Positions 10,389 to 21,428 of a stretch of DNA of 64,000 bases are shown in pieces. Origin of the DNA: Prorocentrum cordatum (Eukaryota; Sar; Dinophyceae; Prorocentrales; Prorocentraceae); contig CAUYUJ010020279.1 in assembly GCA_963575745.1 (NCBI GenBank), positions 96,388-160,387 on the forward strand, read 5' to 3'. The notes beneath the pieces are model-generated. The model was not told the origin of the DNA. It saw nothing but the letters and a program-made list of their open reading frames with translations, and searched no databases. Position numbers and translations under genes: made by a program. Every line of letters begins with the position of its first letter. Within the stretch, counting starts at the first letter, position 1.

Positions 10389-10959
10389 CCACATCGGGAC
10401 CACTGGCAGATGAGACAACGGGAGCTCAAAAGCGGGCCCAAAACCCCTCCTAGGGCGTAGGGTCCAAGCGCACAAATGTTTGGGACTGCGTCAGGCCGCG
10501 GCGGAGATGGCCCTCCCGAGGGCGAGCTACACTTGTCTCAACTCGCCCGCCTCTGAAAACCCCCGCCTCCGATTTGTTTGCTGGTTCGTTTATCATTATT
10601 CGAGCCACTGCACTCGCCTCAGGACCCCCACTAGAGGCCTCTCAAACCTGATCGGACAAAAACGGTAAGCGCCGATTTTGTCCATTGGACTCGTGGGGGG
10701 GACGAGAAGAAAAGGATGATGGCGACGACAAGACAACACATGTCGAGGATGGCAGCGTGGATGACGGGGAGGGCAGCGACGGGGGCAGAAGGACAACGAG
10801 TAGGAAGAAAAGCGCGAGGACGAGAAGGATATTGAAGAGGACGAATACGAGGTGGACCGAACTGATGATGGGGAGGAGAAGAAGGGCGACGACGAAGGAA
10901 GGACGGCAAGGCTCCCGACGAAAAGGACGTCGAAGAAGAGAAGGGGTCCTCGTGATCTT
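10389..10959. other. No gene recognised
   Basis: 10.68-10.95 kb is purine-rich (GACGA/GAAGA) and gives Glu/Arg-rich frames on + and Ser/Pro-rich on -. No family motif. Confidence 0.45.
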
Positions 10960-11262
10960 TTGAGGCTACCCTGTGGGCTGTTGAGGCCGTCTGGGGCTAT
11001 CTTGGGGTATCCTGGGGGCGTCTTGGGGGCTTGTCGAGATCCTCTTGGGGCTACTGGGGTCGTCTTGGGCTGTCCGGGCATGTCTTTGGGTTCTATGGGG
11101 ACTCCCTCAGGCCATCTTGGCGCCATCGTGGGGTGTCTTGGGCCGTCTTGGGGCCCTCTTGGGCAGTCCCAGGGCCATTTCGGGCGCTCTTGGGGGCCTC
11201 TGGGCGGCTCCTGGGGACCTCTTGGGCGTATCTTGGGGGGCTTTCTGGGGATTCACAGAAGG
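10960..11262 (-). repeat. Decamer repeat block, reverse orientation
   Basis: Imperfect units of TCTTGGGGGC / TCTTGGGCCG, the reverse complement of the block at 60-430. Just after it, 11,263-11,310 holds a GGCTTCTTAGAAGCCTTC palindrome of family F8. Confidence 0.75.
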
Positions 11263-11365
11263 CTTCTTAGAAGCCTTCTACGACGGTCCCTGCCTTCTAA
11301 GACGCCCCCCCGCCTCCTTGGAAGCCCATCCCCCTCACGCCACCCCCGTGAGGGCGCCGCCAGCC

Positions 11366-11398
11366 CAAACACACACACACACATACACACACGAAGAC

Positions 11399-11469
<71 letters not shown>

Positions 11470-11563
11470 CACACACACACACACACACGCACACACACAC
11501 ACACGCACACACACACAAGAAGACACACGCACACACACACACACACGCACACATACACATACA

Positions 11564-11602
<39 letters not shown>
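11366..11602 (+). repeat. (CA)n with internal (GACA)n
   Basis: CACACA tract with about 17 GACA units at 11,399-11,468. Confidence 0.95.
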
Positions 11603-11604
<2 letters not shown>

Positions 11605-11829
11605 TTTTGGCGTCGCTGCCCTGCCCGCAGCGACAGGGCGTACAAGGTCCAACATCAGCACACAATCGCGCGCACGCGCGTCTAAGCGCGCCCGAGCACT
11701 CAGAGACCACTTAGGGTCTTGCAGCCGCCGGCAGCCACAACCATCCGGGCAGCATGGATGGCAGGGTGGAAGAACCAGACTGCGGTGAGGTGGAAGGTGC
11801 CATACGCCAACCAGGACTGAAGCCCGGGG
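11603..11829. other. Spacer between CA tracts
   Basis: Unique-looking sequence; no gene. Confidence 0.5.
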
Positions 11830-12012
11830 GAGCACACACACACACACACGCACACACACGCACACACGCACACACGCACACACACACACCCACACACACA
11901 CACACGCAACACACACAAACTCACACTCACTCACACTCACACACACACACTCACACACACACACAAACACACCTACACCCACACACCCACACATACATAC
12001 ACACACACACGA
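11830..12012 (+). repeat. (CA)n microsatellite with CACACG and CACACT variants
   Basis: Near-continuous dinucleotide repeat. Confidence 0.95.
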
Positions 12013-12369
12013 AGGCCGCGGGCGCTGCCTGGGGGAGGAGGGGGCCCGAGGAGGAAGGAGGGAACAAACGGACGGCGGACACGACATTTAGGTGGAAGGA
12101 CTAGGCGGGGAGGCACTGCCACCCACCCAACAGCACTGCCGCTTGGGAGGGGCCCTTTAGGCATCGGCTGCCACCAACCAAACCTGCCTTCGGCATCGAG
12201 CATCGAGGAGGACGGCCCGTGCTCTGGCCGCTCTCGCCCTCCCTGACGGCACAGGGCCGCCGGCGAGGGGGGCAGGGCAGCACCCGCCCTGGATCGAATG
12301 CCCGCAGCCCGAGCTTGAGGAGGAGGGGATGCAAAGGATCTACCGGGATCTAGCGGTCGACAATGAAGG
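12013..12369. other. No gene recognised
   Basis: Unique-looking GC-rich DNA; no motif. Confidence 0.45.
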
Positions 12370-12512
12370 GGCCCACAAACACACAAATAAATACACACAA
12401 ATAGCAGGAATCTCCATATGTTTCCATATTTCCTGGGTTCACTTCCCATATTTTCCTATATTTTCCTGCGAGTCGACGATTAAGAGTTTCTGTGTGTTTC
12501 TTTCCCTCCTGA
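12370..12512 (+). mobile_element. F3 miniature element
   Basis: Begins CACACAAATAAATACACAC and ends GTGTGTTTCTTTCCCTCCTGA, with an internal TTTCCTATATTTTCC and GAGTCGACGATTA. Weak inverted termini (AAACACACA). Other copies: 15,299, 22,741, 47,793. Confidence 0.8.
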
Positions 12513-12849
12513 GGCAATCGAGAACGAATTCCTTGGGATCGGCCTGTGCGACCTAACCCGGCCTGTCCAGTCGGCCCGGCGCAAGCTGACGAAACTGCAC
12601 CTCGCGCGGACTTATCCCTGCACCGAGATCGGAATGGATGAAGGACCAAACTACGTCTTGGAACCGTCTTGGGCCATCTTGGACGTCCCAACGACCCGCG
12701 GAACCCCTCGTCCAGGTCGGTGGGGAGGGGTAAGGGGAGGGGTAAACCCCTCCCCGAAGGGAAAGAAGGGGGTTGGCAGAGGAAACGCTCTAGACCACCT
12801 ACGCCCTAAAGGGCTGGTGGGACTACGTGAGCAGACGTTTTCGGCAGTC
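12513..12849. other. No gene recognised
   Basis: Mixed sequence; no motif seen. Confidence 0.45.
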
Positions 12850-12944
12850 CGCGGACTTCGTGGATCGGCGCTGGCCGCCCCTCCCTGGCGCGCAGAGCGC
12901 CCCAAGGGGCGGCGCTGGAGGCGCCGCCAGGGGGGGGGGGGGGG
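12850..12944 (+). mobile_element. F5 core fragment
   Basis: Contains the CCCTCCCTGGCGCGCAGAGC and GGCGCTGGAGGCGCCGCCAG modules of family F5, ending in a poly-G run. It leads directly into the 98-bp array. Confidence 0.65.
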
Positions 12945-13345
12945 GCAGCGCCGATCCAAGAACTCCTCGCGGAGCTCCGAAATGGTAACGTTTCTGTCTG
13001 CAGATCCTCCCCCCCTTCGAGGGGAGGAGGACGAGGAATGGGGGGCAGTGCCGATCCAAGAACTCCGCGTGGAGCTCCGAAGTGTTACCGTCTCTGTCTG
13101 CAGATCTTCCCCCTTCGAGGGGAGGAGGACGAGGAATGGGGGACAGTGCCGATCCAAGAACTCCGCGTGGAGCTCCGAAATGGTACCGTTTCTGCATACA
13201 GATCTTCCCCCCTCGAGAGGAGGAGGACGAGGAATGGAGGGCAGTGCCGATCCAAGAACTCCGCGTGGGGCTCGGAAGTGTTACCGTTTCTGTCTGCAGA
13301 TCTTCTCCCTTCGAGAGGAGGAGGACGAGGAATGGGGGCCAATGA
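12945..13345 (+). repeat. 98-bp tandem repeat, 4 units
   Basis: CCGATCCAAGAACTCC recurs at 12,951, 13,051, 13,149 and 13,247, so the unit is 98-100 bp. Each unit contains TCTGTCTGCAGATCTTCC-like text and CGAGGGGAGGAGGACGAGG. The unit seems to have started from the right end of an F5 element. Confidence 0.9.
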
Positions 13346-13508
13346 GGGCGAGGAAGGAGGAGGAGAGGAGGAGGAGGAGGAATAGAGGAAGACGAGGAAT
13401 GGGGGGGGTGCGAGGCGAGCCGGTGGCGCGTGACACGTTCGCCCGCGGACGGCTTCGAGCGCTGCAGCCTTTCTGGGATCCGGATCCGATTTCAACAACT
13501 ACGCATAA

Positions 13509-13671
13509 TTGAGTCCGGCATGTCCCCTTACAGGCGGGCTTGGGGGGCAAGATTCAAAATGCTCACAAACACTAGTCCAACGCAGTTCAAACATAATATG
13601 AGAAATAATCCTCAGACTGTGTTTTGGCTATGTCCGAATACTCCTTGTGTAGAGGGACACGCCCGACGTAA
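13509..13671 (+). mobile_element. F1 miniature element
   Basis: Left TTGAGTCCGGCATGTCCCC and right TAGAGGGACACGCCCGACG are inverted repeats. AT-rich core. Confidence 0.8.
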
Positions 13672-13997
13672 ACGTGGGATGAGCAAGCAGGATGACGACT
13701 AGCGGTGGATGGACAACATCCTGCGCCGCCCACGCGACCAGCGTGCCAGCGCGGATCTCCATGCGCCCCTCCTCCCCTCGACTTGATGCAGGCTGGCATC
13801 GCCAACGGGGCGCAAAACTTCGGTCAATCGACAGATCGACACTTCGCGTCACAGACCGCCAATATTTCATTGGTGGCGCGGGGTGTGTACCCTGCGACGT
13901 AGCCCATCTACAGTGAGTGCCATCGCAGACCCCCCAGGATCACGAAGGACGGCGAGGTAGGAGGCAAGCTGGCAGGCAGGCAGGAGGCATGATTAGG
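13672..13997. other. No gene recognised
   Basis: Unique-looking sequence with a small GGCAGGCAGGCAGG run at about 13,970. Confidence 0.45.
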
Positions 13998-14160
13998 GCG
14001 CAAACAAACCTACCTCGCTTTTGACCACCCTCGCTTCCAAGAGATACCAAGCGACGCCAAACTACGGCCTGCGCTGGTCAGGCCGCTTGACGAGGAAGCG
14101 CGTGGTATGACTTGGTTTTGCCTGAAAGCGAAAGCGGGGGAGGTAATTCACGCTCTGAAT
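13998..14160 (+). repeat. Dispersed 160-bp repeat, copy 2
   Basis: Near-identical to 850-1,012, including the ACTACGGCCTGCGCTGGTCA segment and the GAAAGCGGGG end. Confidence 0.8.
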
Positions 14161-14297
14161 GATAGCGAGGTACGGAGGAGGGAGAGAGGAGAAGGGCTGG
14201 CGGGAGGCAGAAGGCGCGACCCCAGTGCCCTATTCCGGAAGAGAACCCAACGCAGGAGGGTTGCGAAAAAGATGCAGAATTGTTTGGGGGACCAACA

Positions 14298-14375
14298 GGT
14301 GCCGATACCGCTACTCCCCGGACCTCTCCCGGGGTGCGTTCTGACTCGGATTTCGAGGCGAATCCAGCGTTGACG
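14298..14375 (+). repeat. Dispersed repeat (ACCGATAC family)
   Basis: AGGTGCCGATACCGCTACTC, CCGGACCTCTCCCGGGG and GACGACGAGGGCC closely match 24,733-24,840 and loosely match 5,680-5,775. Confidence 0.65.
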
Positions 14376-14787
14376 ACGAGGGCCTCCCAGGAGGCCCCAA
14401 AACGGGAAAACGAAGAAGGGGTATCAGTGTTCAGAAAGGGTCGGGAAAGAAGAGAGATGGGAACACAGGACGCAGTGGGAGAAAGGGCACCTTCTCCCCA
14501 TCTGAGCTCTATGCAAGACGCAAGCCCAACACAGGAGGGTTGGGACAACCAGTACAGGATGTTGTCCATCACGCGAGGCGGGAGGACGACGAGGGTCGGG
14601 TCGGGCGAAAGGGGGGGATAACAAAGGGGGGGTTTGAGAATCAGCTCACGTAGCCGATTTGTCTGGCGCCTCCCGGCGCCGGGAGGCGGCCGTGTATCGA
14701 GGAATGGGCCCCTCGGTGAGGCCGAAACCGGCTGCACGCAGCAGATTTCGTACCCTCACCCTTTCCCAATCCCCCCCTTTCGTCCGG
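14376..14787. other. No gene recognised
   Basis: No gene; a GGCGCCTCCCGGCGCCGGGAGG-like palindromic step lies near 14,668. Confidence 0.45.
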
Positions 14788-14945
14788 CCCTCCTCCTCCT
14801 CCTCCTCCTCCTCCCTCCTCCCTCCTCCCCTCCTCCTCCTCCTCCTCCTCCTCCTCCTCCTCCTCCTCCTCCTCCTCCTCCTCCTCCTCCTCCTCCTCCC
14901 CCTCCTCCTCCTCCTCCTCCTCCCTCCTCCTCCCTCCTCTGCCCC
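14788..14945 (+). repeat. (CTC)n microsatellite
   Basis: About 50 trinucleotide units with CCCTCC interruptions. Confidence 0.95.
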
Positions 14946-15177
14946 CTCCTCCCTCCTGCCTTTCGTCCGGCCCGAAAGGGGGGAGGCGCAGCGGGCGCAG
15001 CGGCCGCGGCGGGGCCTACTCCTGCCCGGCGGCCGGCGCGTGCTCGCCCTGCCGCAGCGGCAGCGCCGCGGGGCCCCCCCGCCTGCCGCGGGCGGCCCCG
15101 GGGGCGCCGCGGGCACCCCGGGGGCACCTGGGCGGGCAACAGATCTCAAGGGCCCTCCAGCTCCTCCCGCCTCCTAG
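14946..15177. other. GC-rich block between two CTC tracts
   Basis: Extremely GC-rich. Open frames are Gly/Arg/Pro/Ala only, with no motif. Confidence 0.45.
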
Positions 15178-15290
15178 CACCTCCTCCTCCTCCTCCTCCT
15201 CCTCCTCCTCCTCCTCCCCCTCCTCCTCCTCCTCCTCCTCCTCCTCCTCCTCCTAGCACCTCCTCCTCCTCCTCCGCCTCCTTCTCCTAG
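15178..15290 (+). repeat. (CTC)n microsatellite
   Basis: Second CTC tract, split by TAGCAC. Confidence 0.95.
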
Positions 15291-15298
15291 GGGCCCCA

Positions 15299-15625
15299 GG
15301 GACACACAAATAAATACAGTAGGGGCGTTGACCTAAGGAACCCTAGATGAGGAACGAGGCCCCGTTTTCCCATAAGTTAAACTTCGATTTCCCATCGAAG
15401 CCCTGAGCAAAACCAAGGGCGAACTGCAACACAGCTAAGGAACACCGAGCCCCTCCCCAACGAAAAGGGTTCCTTCCTCAGCGCCCCGACTGTACACACA
15501 AATAAAAAGATCCCCCATAGTTTCTCATATATTCTGGGCCTTTGTCTTCCCCCCCCACTTCCTACATTTTCCTATATTTTCCGGGGAGTCGACGATTCTT
15601 TGTCTCTGTGTGTTTCCCCCTCCTG
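15299..15625 (+). mobile_element. F3 element split by a nested F2 element
   Basis: The left end GACACACAAATAAATA stops at 15,316 and resumes at 15,493 as TACACACAAATAAAA. The right part carries TTTTCCTATATTTTCC and CCCCTCCTGA. Removing the F2 insert restores the F3 consensus seen at 22,741. Confidence 0.85.
15317..15492 (+). mobile_element. F2 miniature element inserted at a TA
   Basis: Termini CAGTAGGGGCG and CGCCCCGACTG are inverted. The element is flanked by TA on both sides, and the intact F3 consensus has one TA at this point. CAGT ends plus a TA duplication are hallmarks of Tc1/mariner-type elements. Confidence 0.9.
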
Positions 15626-15977
15626 AAGCAGATCACGCGAAAGGGGCCAAGGCTGAACCTCGCTCTTGTCTTCGAGTGCGTTGTCCCCCGCGTTTTTGCC
15701 TCGCATCCGCCTTTTTACTGCGAAGCGAAGTCGAAACACGAAAAGACGGCCCACGAGATCGGAACAAAAACACCGTTTCGGTCCAGCCCTGAAGGGAGAC
15801 GCGCACCGAGGGGGGGGAGGGGAAGCCTGGCGCGGGCGGGAGGGAGGGGAGACCGGGTCCGCTCAGAGCGGAGCCAGGCCGCGGCAAGGGCAGCGCCGAG
15901 GAGGTAGGGAGGGGGCGGCCGCAGGCAGCCGAGTGGGGCGGCAGCCAGAAGGCGGCCGAGCCAGGCGGGGGGAAACA
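15626..15977. other. No gene recognised
   Basis: GC-rich, G-run-containing sequence ahead of the CA satellite. Confidence 0.45.
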
Positions 15978-16620
15978 ACCACACACACAGGCACAGCCAA
16001 ACGCACACGCACACACACACACAAACACACACGTACACACGTACACACGCACACACACACACATATTCACACACACACACACGCACGCTGGCACACACAC
16101 ACACACACACGCACGTACACACGCGCGCACGCACACGCACAGACACACGCAAACACACACACATGCGCACACACAAGCACACGCACGCACACGCACATAC
16201 ACACGCACACGCACACACAGACGCACACACACACACACACACACACGCACGAACGCACACACACACACACACGCACGCACTCGCGCACGCACTCACACAC
16301 ACACACGCACACACAAACACGCACTCGCACACGGCCTCGCACACGCACGCACACAAGCAAACAAGGACAAAAAACAACAAACAAAAAAAAAAGAAAAAGC
16401 ACAAACCACAAGCAAGTAACACGCACACACAACACACACACGCACACACAGCAAACACGAAAACAAGAAAAAAAGCCATACACCACAGCAACACACAATC
16501 ACACACACACTACCAAAACGCGCACTCGCACATAAACACGCAGCGAACCACACACACGCACACGCACACGCACAAAAGCACCAAAAGACACACGCACACG
16601 CCCCCACCCCCCACACACCA

Positions 16621-16702
<82 letters not shown>

Positions 16703-18575
16703 CAAACACGCACAGACATACGCAAACGCACACGCACACACACGCACACGCACACACACACATGCACTCGCACATGCACGCACACACACGCACACGCACA
16801 CGCACGTACACACACACACGCACACAAGCAAACGCACACACACACACAAACAAGCACACGTACACGCACACACACACAGACGCACAGACTCACGCACACA
16901 AACACACACACACGCACGCACACACACACACACACACACGCACACACGCACACGCACACACACAGACGCACACACACACGCACGCACACACACACACACA
17001 CCAAGCATACGCACGCACTCGCACACGGCACGCACACCACACATAGACACACCCCACACTCGCACCATACGCACATACGCACAATACATAACAACGCACG
17101 CCAACACACACCAGAAACACGCAGACGACTAGCACATCACAACCCACACGCACACGCGCGCACACGCACACGCACACGCAACCGCACAGGGTCGCACACG
17201 CACACGACAGACAACCTATACCACACCATACCACACACGCACACGAAGGCGCACGCGCACACGCACGCGCACACGCACACACACATACACACACACGCGC
17301 GCACAAACACACACACACACTCGCACACGCACACGCGCGCACACGCACAAGCACGCACACACAAACGCACATACACACACGCACACACACATACACACAA
17401 ACCGCGCAATCGCAAATAAACACGCACACGCACACACTCGCACACACACAAACACACACACGCACACACGCCCACAGTGACCCACACTGACCCACACACA
17501 CACGCACACCCACGTCCACAAACCCGCACGCACACACGCACGCACACACACACCCACACACACACACACACACACACGCACACACACACATACGCACACG
17601 CACACACAAACGCACATATACACACACGCACACACACACACACACCCACACGCACATGCACACGCACGTACACACGCACACGCACACACACATACATTCA
17701 CACGCACACACACGCACGCACACGCACACGCACACGCAAACACACGCACACGCACACACACACATACACGCACACGCAACTGTACCCGCACGCGAACGGC
17801 ACGTAACCACGCACAAAGGCTAAACACACACACACACACGGCAGACGCACACACTCGCATACACACACACACACACGCACACACGCACACGGCACACATA
17901 CACACCCGCACGACGCACTCGCACTGGCCCACGCACACACACACCGCCACACACACACCCCCGCACACACACACAACGCCACACACCCACGCATCACAAA
18001 AACAACACGCAACACGCGCGCACACACACACTACGCGCACACACACGCACTGCACACACGCAAACGAAGAAACCACAACGCGCACGCGCACGCGCACGCG
18101 CTACGCGCACGCGCACGCACACGCACAACGCACACGCAAACGCGCATGCACAAACACACAAAAATCAACACGCAAAACACATACCACACACACAACGCAC
18201 ACACGCACGCACACGCACACCACACGTTCACCGCCACACGTGCACGCAACACACACACACACACATTCACGCACCACGCGCACACACACACACGCCACAC
18301 ACGCACACACACACACACGCACGCACACGCACACGCACACGCACACGCGCACGCACACACACACAGGAGCACACACACACACACATAAACACACACACAC
18401 ACACGCACATGCACACACGCACGCACACGCACGCACAAGCACATGCACACGCACATACACACACGCACGCACGCACCCACGCACACGCACACGCACACGC
18501 ACACGCATACACACACGCAAACACATACACACACGCACACACACACTCACACGCACACACGCATACACACATTCA
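15978..18575 (+). repeat. 2.6-kb CACACG / CACA satellite
   Basis: Almost unbroken ACACGC, ACGCAC and CA units with scattered point changes. Slightly more complex islands lie near 16,360-16,560 and 17,020-17,240. C and A are confined to one strand. Long His/Thr/Ala frames (plus) and Cys/Val frames (minus) are artefacts of the repeat. Confidence 0.95.
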
Positions 18576-19084
18576 AAAACCAGGACGGATTCCAAGATCC
18601 CTGCTGATTTTTAGATTGTCTGCGCTGTCGTCTGCCCGACATTCCCCGCGTAATGGGAATCAGCGTTCATTTTGTGCCGGCGTTTATTTTCCCTCCTGAA
18701 TCTCTGGGGGGAGCAACAATTACTCACTGCGTGGAGCTCCTCATATGTGCATCTCATGTTTTATGTCATGCCGTGGTGAGCGTCTGTTCATGAGCGGTCG
18801 ACTACAGTAGCGCGTCCACGTGGGCGACAGGGCCGACGAAGACGAGTGACCCCTAATGCGAGTGATTGCGTATGAGTCAGAGCGAGCTTTGAGTATGGTT
18901 GAATGCGAGCCTCTTCCTCTTCATCCCCCCTCCTCAGCTGCCAGGCCTTCCCCTTGTCAGCCCGTGGTAGCTTTGGAGCGTCCCAGTCCTCCTCCTCCTC
19001 CTCCTCCTCCTTTTCCTCTTCCTCCCCCTCTTCCTCCTCAGCCCTGGTTCCCCAGGGCGCGTTTCACCACTTTTGGAGGCGCAG
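18576..19084. other. No gene recognised
   Basis: Mixed sequence with a short CTCCTC run at about 18,985-19,035. Confidence 0.45.
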
Positions 19085-20220
19085 CCCCGCCGGCGATGTT
19101 GGGCATGAAAACGAGCAAACCGCCTGAGACATCCCCACAAACGGACCGCGAACGAGCCCGTGCAACCACCCCTGGCGGCTCCCCTTAGGGGTGCTGAAAC
19201 CAGCGCCCCGCCTGAGACATCCTCACAATCTGCTCTCCAAGCGAAGGATGTTGGGCCCAGAAACAGGCAAACGCCTGAGACATCCCCACAAAATGGCCGC
19301 GAACGAGCCCGTGCAACCACCCCTGGCGGCTCCCCTTAGGGGTGCTGAAACCAGCGCCCCGCCTGGGACATCCTCACAATCTGCTCTCCAAGCGAAGGAT
19401 GTTGAGCCCAGAAACAGGCAAACCGCCTGAGACATCCCCACAAAATGGCCGCGAACGAGCCCGTGCAACCACCCCTGGCGGCTCCCCTCAGGGGTGCTGA
19501 AACCAGCGCCCCGCCTTGGACATCCTCACAATCTGCTCTCCAAGCGAAGGCCGCGAACGAGCCCGTGCAACCACCCCTGGCGGCTCCCCTTAGGGGTGCT
19601 GAAACCAGCGCCCCGCCTGAGACATCCTCACAATCTGCTCTCCAAGCGAAGGATGTTGAGCCCAGAAACAAGCAAACCGCCTGAGACATCCCCACAAAAT
19701 GGCCGCGAACGACCCGTGCAAACACCCCTGGCGGCTCCCCTTAGGGGTGCTGAAACCAGCGCCCCGCCTGAGACATCCTCACAATCTGCTCTCCAAGCGA
19801 AGGATGTTGGGCCCAGAAACAAGCAAACCGCCTGAGACATCCCCAAAAATGGCCGCGAACGAGCCCGTGCAACCACCCCTGGCGGCTCCCCTTAGGGGTG
19901 CTGAACCAGCGCCCCGCCTGAGACATCCGGCTCTCCAAGCGAAGGATGTTGGGCCAGAAACAGGCAACCGCCTGAGACATCCCCACAAATGGCCGCGAAC
20001 GAGCCCGTGCAACCACCCCTGACGGCTCCCTTAGGGGTGCTGAAATGAGCGCCCGCCGAGACATCCTCAAATCTGCTCCCAAGCGAAGGATGTTGGGCCA
20101 GAAACAGGCAAACCGCCTGAGACATCCCCACAAAATGGCCGCGAACGAGCCCGTGCAACACCCCTGGCGGCTCCCCTTGGGGGTGCTGAAACCAGCGCCC
20201 CGCTTGAGACATCCTCAAAT
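19085..20220 (+). repeat. ~150-bp tandem array, 8 units
   Basis: GAACGAGCCCGTGCAA recurs at about 19,147, 19,301, 19,453, 19,555, 19,704, 19,856, 19,997 and 20,142. The usual unit is about 150 bp; one unit (19,453-19,555) is short by some 50 bp. Each full unit holds two copies of GAGACATCC(T/C)CACAA, suggesting an older dimer. Later units gain single-base deletions. Confidence 0.95.
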
Positions 20221-20224
20221 CTGA

Positions 20225-20590
20225 TGTGTGTTGAGTAAGTCTGAGTATGAGTAGGTCTGAGTATGAGTATGCCTGAGTATGAGTAAGTCTGTGTATGAGT
20301 AAGTCTGTGTATGAGTAAGTCTGGGTATGAGTAGGTCTGTGTATGAGAAAGTCTGTGTATGTGTACGTCTGGACATGAGTAAGTCTGAGTACGAGTAATA
20401 CTGTGTATGAATAAGTCTGGGTATGAGTAAGTCTGTGTATGAGTACGTCTGGGTGTGAGAAAGTCTGTGTATGAGTAAGTCTGTGTATGAGTATGTCTGA
20501 GTGTGAGTAAGTCTGAGTATGAGTAGGTCTGAGTATGAGTAAGTCTGAGTATGAGTAAGTCTGAGTATGAGTAGGTCTGAGTATGAGGAA
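20225..20590 (+). repeat. 16-bp tandem array
   Basis: About 23 units of GAGTAAGTCTGTGTAT / GAGTATGAGTAGGTCT, contiguous with the end of the 150-bp array. Followed by a GGAGGA run. Confidence 0.95.
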
Positions 20591-20719
20591 AGAGGAGGAG
20601 GGGAGGAGGAAAGAGGAGGAGGGAGAGGCAGTAGGAGGCGTCCAAGTAATAACAAGAACACCATCTTAGGATATGGGGAACAGAAAAGACGCCACTCACA
20701 GGTACACCCCTCCCATATG

Positions 20720-20790
20720 GGGTCCGACTAAATGGAGTCGGAGGATCGCGCCGCATCGCCGACACATCGGCGAGACAGGGCCGAAAACGT
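20720..20790 (+). mobile_element. Fragment of the GATGCATCGG foldback family
   Basis: AAATGGAGTCGGAGGATCG and CGCCGCATCGCCGACACATC match the left arm of the palindromic element at 53,630-53,845. Confidence 0.6.
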
Positions 20791-20940
20791 TGGGGGTAAA
20801 GGGGGTCTGTTCTGCAGGTGTATCCGACCAAAAACCGCCCAGATCCATGAGCCCCAGAATGGGAGGACGGGGACCTGAGCGAGGCCACGTCTTCAGTATC
20901 GTGTCATTGGGGTTCGGGGTTCTGTTGTTTGGCGGCGCGC

Positions 20941-21088
20941 AAAAGGGAGTAGGGGGAGGGGGGAAGGCTTCTTAGAAGCACCCTGCTTCTTAGAAGGCCT
21001 CGTCCTCACGTCTATAGAGAAGGCCCGCGCCTTCTAAGAACCAGGGGTGCTTCTAAGAAGCCTTCCCCCCTCCCCCTACACCCTTTTG
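20941..21088. mobile_element. F8 foldback element
   Basis: Left arm GTAGGGGGAGGGGGGAAGGC then TTCTTAGAAGC; the right arm is its reverse complement ending CCTTCCCCCCTCCCCCTAC. The core has further TTAGAAGG/CCTTCTAA steps, so the whole 148 bp can fold. A relative lies at 45,805-45,943. Confidence 0.85.
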
Positions 21089-21124
21089 CGCGGCGCCAAG
21101 TTGTTCACGATGAGCATCGGCATC

Positions 21125-21428
21125 ACTGCCCTCCCCGGAGCACCACAAACGGCAGCGCCGCCCAGCGGACGCCAGCGCGGCCGCGGCCGCCAACGACGCC
21201 GCGGCGGCGGCGGCCGTGCAGAGGCCGGCCCGCGCCGCCGGAGACACGCGCTCGCCGCCCGCGCCCGGCAGCGCCCACAGCGCCGCGCGCGGGGGCCGCA
21301 GGCCTGGCGGCTGCTGCACGACACCCGCGGCAGCCTCGAGCATCCTGGCGTGCAGCATCCTGTCGTGGCGGGCTTTCCAGCCTTCCCAGGCCAGCAGCCG
21401 TGCCTCGTCCTCCCGGCCGCGCTGGGCA
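21125..21428 (-). CDS. Putative internal exon of an unknown protein
   Basis: One minus-strand frame reads GREDEARLLAWEGWKARHDR then MLHARMLEAAAGVVQQPPG. An Ala-rich stretch follows, then RRCRLWCSGEGSDADA. The first part looks like a charged amphipathic helix rather than composition noise. Immediately upstream on this strand is a run of C followed by TTGCCCAG, a plausible polypyrimidine tract and AG acceptor. Downstream the frame runs into an F8 element, so the exon must end before about 21,090. No family recognised. No ATG-led complete gene can be assembled here. Confidence 0.35.

Noticed and set aside
14946-15177. GC-rich block between CTC tracts as a CpG-island-like promoter
   Set aside because: No gene starts on either side and the composition is simply G/C runs.
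15978-18575. Several open frames of 100-400 codons rich in His/Thr or Cys/Val
   Set aside because: They are translations of CACACG repeats and end wherever the repeat is interrupted.
20225-20590. CRISPR-like regular array
   Set aside because: The 16-bp units are contiguous with no unique spacers; the 85-bp (27,464) and 98-bp (12,945) arrays are also plain tandem repeats.
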